This document shows, one piece after another, positions 11,965-14,197 of a stretch of DNA of 14,197 bases. The DNA comes from Candidatus Aenigmarchaeota archaeon CG_4_9_14_3_um_filter_37_18 (GTDB taxonomy: Archaea; Aenigmatarchaeota; Aenigmatarchaeia; CG10238-14), in contig PFTQ01000053.1 of the NCBI GenBank assembly GCA_002789635.1, positions 1-14,197 of the forward strand. The letters are read 5' to 3'. The position numbers and the translations under genes were made by a program. The notes under the pieces are model-generated. The model ran no database searches and was not told the DNA's origin. It worked only from the letters and a program-made list of their open reading frames with translations. The number at the start of each line of letters is the position of its first letter. Within the stretch, counting starts at the first letter, position 1.

Positions 11965-12787
11965 GAAAAGACAAAGAATAACAATTACATTAAGAGAAGA
12001 TATAATAAAACAGGCAGACCAATTAATCGATGAGGTAAAAATAAGAAGCAGGTCTCAGGCGATAGAGTATCTGCTTACAAAAACTCTTTCTGATTTTAAT
12101 ATAAATAATGTCCTAATCCTTGCCGGGGGGAATAGAAAGGAAATGGGAGCTTTGACAAAAAACATCCCGAGATCTATGCTTCTGATAAAAGGCAAGCCTA
12201 TTCTCCAGCATATAATCGAAAGGCTGCAGAGCTTCAACATCACCCAGTATATTATATATATAGACCATCTTGGGAAACAGATCATGGATTATTTTGGCGA
12301 TGGGTCTAAACTTGGGGTAAAAATAGAATATTTGATCGGAGGCAAGCCTCAAGGGACAATTTATCCACTGGCTTTAGTAAGGAAAAAATTCAACGACACA
12401 TTTCTCGTGGTTTATGGCGACACTATCTGTTCAGTTGATATAGAAGACTTTTTAAGGTTTCATAGAAAAAACCAAAACTTGGCAACAGTAGCATTGACTT
12501 CTGTCTCGAACCCGAAAGATTATGGGATTGTAAACCTAAAGGGAAATAAAATAACACTCTTTAAAGAGAAGCCGACTGAAATGATAGAAAGTTATCTTGT
12601 TTCTGCTGGGATGTTTATTTTAGAGCCTAGAGTATTCAATTACATTTCAAAAAACATGAAAAGCATAGAGAAAGACTTGTTTCCTAATTTAGTTGAAAAG
12701 GGAATTTTATCAGGATATACATCCCAGGGATTATGGCTGAACATCAACACACCAAAAGATTTGAAGAAGGCAAGGATAATATTATAA
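11963..12787 (+). CDS. Ribbon-helix-helix domain fused to sugar-nucleotide nucleotidyltransferase
   Basis: A 274-residue two-domain protein. Residues 1-45 are a ribbon-helix-helix DNA-binding domain: a strand RQRITITL, helix EDIIKQADQLIDEV, turn IRSRSQ, helix AIEYLLTKTL. Residues 48-274 are a nucleotidyltransferase of the RmlA/GlmU type: NVLILAGGN, PRSMLLIKGKPILQHIIERL, GGKPQGTI, VVYGDT (D153), NPKDYGIV, FKEKP and a final WLNINTPKDL. Active-site changes: the usual GTRL loop after the glycines is NRKEMG, the PKP Lys is Arg70, and the RmlA Mg-binding Asp is Asn260 (GlmU also uses Asn there). It may activate a sugar phosphate, or sense nucleotide sugars and control transcription. Repeats over its own promoter suggest autoregulation. 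The message looks leaderless. MinD follows after 34 bases. Confidence 0.87.
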   Translation: MKRQRITITLREDIIKQADQLIDEVKIRSRSQAIEYLLTKTLSDFNINNVLILAGGNRKEMGALTKNIPRSMLLIKGKPILQHIIERLQSFNITQYIIYIDHLGKQIMDYFGDGSKLGVKIEYLIGGKPQGTIYPLALVRKKFNDTFLVVYGDTICSVDIEDFLRFHRKNQNLATVALTSVSNPKDYGIVNLKGNKITLFKEKPTEMIESYLVSAGMFILEPRVFNYISKNMKSIEKDLFPNLVEKGILSGYTSQGLWLNINTPKDLKKARIIL

Positions 12788-12821
12788 TCTAGGAATACAA
12801 ATAATCTTTCGGGTGATTATT

Positions 12822-13589
12822 ATGACTAGGGTTATATCAGTAGTTTCCGGCAAGGGCGGTGTTGGAAAGACAACATGCGTTCTTAATCTCGCAACTGTAT
12901 TAGCGGCTAAGTTTAACCAAAAAGTAGCAGTAGTAGACTGCAATATAACCTCCTCGCACCTGGGTCTGCAGATAGGCTTGTATGAAACCCCTTCCACATT
13001 GAATAGTGTACTGAGAAGAGAGACTAAGATTGAAGATGCTTTTTATAGCTATATGCCAAAAATGCAGATTCTGCCAGCTTCCCTGTGCTTAAGCGAGCTA
13101 GAGGGTGTTGATATTAAAAAGCTTGGTGGATTATTCAAAAAATCTTTTCAGGGGTATGATTATGTGTTATTAGATGCTGCAGCAGGCTTTGGGAAAGAGG
13201 CATTATCGGCAATGCTGGCATCGGATGAGGTTTTGTTTGTCACCACTCCAGATATACCATCAGTCACTGATATAGTGAAAGGGAAAGACCTTGCCGAGAA
13301 GCTTAAATTAAAACCACTTGGCCTTGTCATAAACAGGGCAAGAAACAAAGGTTTTGAGCTGAAAAAGGAAGAAATAACACATTTGACCAGCTTGCCTATC
13401 TTAGAAACAATCCCAGAGGATGAAAGAGTCTTGGAGAGTTTAGGGGCCAAGATGCCTGTGGTGAATTATAGGCCTGGATCAAAAGCCGGGGAATCCTATT
13501 TAAGATTGGGTTCAGCTTTGGCAGGAAAGGAATATGAAGCGCCTAGAATGAGTATTTTCAATAGGTTTAGGGGTATTTTTAAGAGATAA
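12822..13589 (+). CDS. MinD/ParA-type P-loop ATPase
   Basis: A 255-residue MinD-like ATPase. The deviant Walker A is SGKGGVGKTT, with signature K11 and catalytic K16. Switch I has D39 (VVDCNITSSHLGL), switch II has D118 (LLDAAAGFG), and a LGLVINRARN stretch is typical of MinD. The C terminus, MSIFNRFRGIFKR, is amphipathic and basic-hydrophobic, like the MinD membrane-targeting helix, so it should bind membrane in the ATP dimer form. Archaeal MinD homologues position surface structures and other cell components. ATG 12822 has a GGGTGA SD 5 bases upstream; GTG 12813 lies inside that SD and is rejected. It is likely co-transcribed with the RHH-nucleotidyltransferase and lies just ahead of a surface-protein gene. 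Confidence 0.92.
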   Translation: MTRVISVVSGKGGVGKTTCVLNLATVLAAKFNQKVAVVDCNITSSHLGLQIGLYETPSTLNSVLRRETKIEDAFYSYMPKMQILPASLCLSELEGVDIKKLGGLFKKSFQGYDYVLLDAAAGFGKEALSAMLASDEVLFVTTPDIPSVTDIVKGKDLAEKLKLKPLGLVINRARNKGFELKKEEITHLTSLPILETIPEDERVLESLGAKMPVVNYRPGSKAGESYLRLGSALAGKEYEAPRMSIFNRFRGIFKR

Positions 13590-13617
13590 TACTGATGTAA
13601 AAAAATTGCCTAAATTA

Positions 13618-13632
13618 ACTCCTATTTTTCTA
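13618..13632 (+). terminator. T-rich stretch after MinD
   Basis: ACTCCTATTTTTCTATAC about 30 bases past the MinD stop is a short, weak poly-T terminator candidate separating it from the surface-protein promoter. Confidence 0.3.
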
Positions 13633-13647
13633 TACCCAATAGAAACA

Positions 13648-13656
13648 TTTTTATTG
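13648..13656 (+). promoter_or_regulatory. TATA-like element of the surface-protein gene
   Basis: TTTTTATTG centred near 13652 would start transcription at about 13677-13680, on the ATG of a six-codon leader frame. Confidence 0.4.
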
Positions 13657-13679
13657 TAGCTAATGCAAATTCAATTTAA

Positions 13680-13700
13680 ATGAATTTATTTAGAGGGTAA
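13680..13700 (+). CDS. Candidate six-codon upstream ORF (MNLFRG)
   Basis: ATG 13680 encodes MNLFRG and stops at TAA 13698. The final Arg-Gly codons and stop contain the SD (GAGGGT) of the surface-protein gene starting at 13705. If the mRNA begins at 13680 this would be a leaderless mini-frame whose translation covers the downstream SD. It may be incidental. Confidence 0.25.
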   Translation: MNLFRG

Positions 13701-13704
13701 AAAA

Positions 13705-14197
13705 ATGAAGCTAAGAAAAAATTGTAAAAATTGGGAAATAGATTTTACCAAACTAGAGATATTCGGGCTGGTATTCCTACTTATGATGGGAGCAGGAATC
13801 GCAGTGACGACAGTCTATGATGCAGGATCGACAGCAACAGCAATTGCAAGCAACATGACAGTAGCTGGAACATTAAACGCTTCCAGTATAGTAAACACTT
13901 CAAGCAACTTCTGGGGGCAGTATGCGTATTTAACAAATGTTAATGCGACAAATAATGTAAATGCAACCCAAGGAACAATAGGATCACTTGTAAATACATT
14001 ACTAAACGGAACACAAGCAACAATAGCAACATTAACAGGAACAACATTCACAGACGGAACATCAACATTAACAGCTGGAGGATTGTCTGGTTTAACAACA
14101 TTAAACTCGACAGGAGCGAAATTTACAGCAGCTTGGGCAACACTTTTGAATGCAACAAATGTTAATGCAACAGTCGGAAATGTATCGCAAGCAACAA
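13705..14197 (+). CDS. Large Thr/Ala/Asn-rich surface protein, N-terminal part
   Basis: The frame from ATG 13705 (SD GAGGGT, 6 bases upstream) stays open for 164 codons to the window end, so the protein is partial. A basic start (MKLRKNCKNW) leads to one hydrophobic helix at about 17-37, a signal anchor or signal peptide. The rest is low in charge and very rich in Thr, Ala, Asn, Gly and Ser. Ten N-x-S/T glycosylation sequons occur at N50, 58, 64, 80, 86, 101, 134, 149, 154 and 159. Similar segments W-x3-L...NVNAT at about 70-90 and 144-164 point to a repeat of about 74 residues; the DNA string AACAAATGTTAATGC recurs 222 bases apart in frame. Codons strongly favour ACA and GCA. It is probably an adhesin or S-layer-like filament protein on the cell surface; exact family not recognised. 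Confidence 0.8.
   Translation, partial: MKLRKNCKNWEIDFTKLEIFGLVFLLMMGAGIAVTTVYDAGSTATAIASNMTVAGTLNASSIVNTSSNFWGQYAYLTNVNATNNVNATQGTIGSLVNTLLNGTQATIATLTGTTFTDGTSTLTAGGLSGLTTLNSTGAKFTAAWATLLNATNVNATVGNVSQAT

Overview
The window looks like a piece of an AT-rich archaeal chromosome. Ribosomal protein L40e, transcript-cleavage factor TFS, a two-domain Cdc48/VAT ATPase, a DUF99 protein, a Sulfolobus-type SSB, a TRAM protein and a signal peptidase with a catalytic His (archaeal/ER type) all lie here. TATA-like boxes about 25 bases upstream of starts are frequent, and several genes look leaderless while others carry GGAGG/GGTGA-type Shine-Dalgarno (SD) sites. Small compact genes and several short unassigned proteins are compatible with a DPANN-like lineage, but that placement is inference; no rRNA or tRNA gene is present to test it.

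Layout. 1-1146 (minus) is an MFS transporter reading frame interrupted by an in-frame TAA and cut by the window edge. It diverges from a plus-strand pair: a Nudix protein and a primase-small-subunit-like (AEP) protein 6 bases apart. A seven-helix membrane protein with its own TATA box follows. From 4600 down to 3755 (minus) is a divergent nucleoside-hydrolase-like gene, which lies downstream of the overlapping operon DUF99 > signal peptidase > TFS (6140 to 4677, minus). Between that operon and L40e, about 480 bases hold two tiny minus-strand transcription units, one encoding a 27-residue extremely acidic peptide and one containing two micro-ORFs, including a Lys-rich octapeptide. L40e and a small zinc-ribbon protein (plus) converge on a membrane-anchored AN1 finger protein (minus). 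Further minus-strand genes are TRAM > SSB, and an unassigned 107-residue protein > Cdc48.

Beyond a divergent promoter region at 10923-11069 come two overlapping small membrane proteins (plus, the second with a SHOCT-like tail), a Cys-rich 71-residue leaderless gene (minus), and then the most unusual part of the window: a ribbon-helix-helix domain fused to a sugar-nucleotide nucleotidyltransferase domain, with inverted and direct repeats spanning its core promoter; a MinD-like ATPase with a C-terminal amphipathic tail; and the start of a Thr/Ala/Asn-rich, sequon-dense surface protein that runs off the window.

How the genes may work together (inference): L40e, TFS, Cdc48, SSB, TRAM and signal peptidase are housekeeping information-processing and protein-handling functions. 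The right end suggests a cell-surface module: a possible sugar-nucleotide-sensing or sugar-activating autoregulator, a membrane-associated positioning ATPase and a heavily glycosylatable surface protein. No CRISPR array, insertion sequence, integrase or rRNA/tRNA gene was found.
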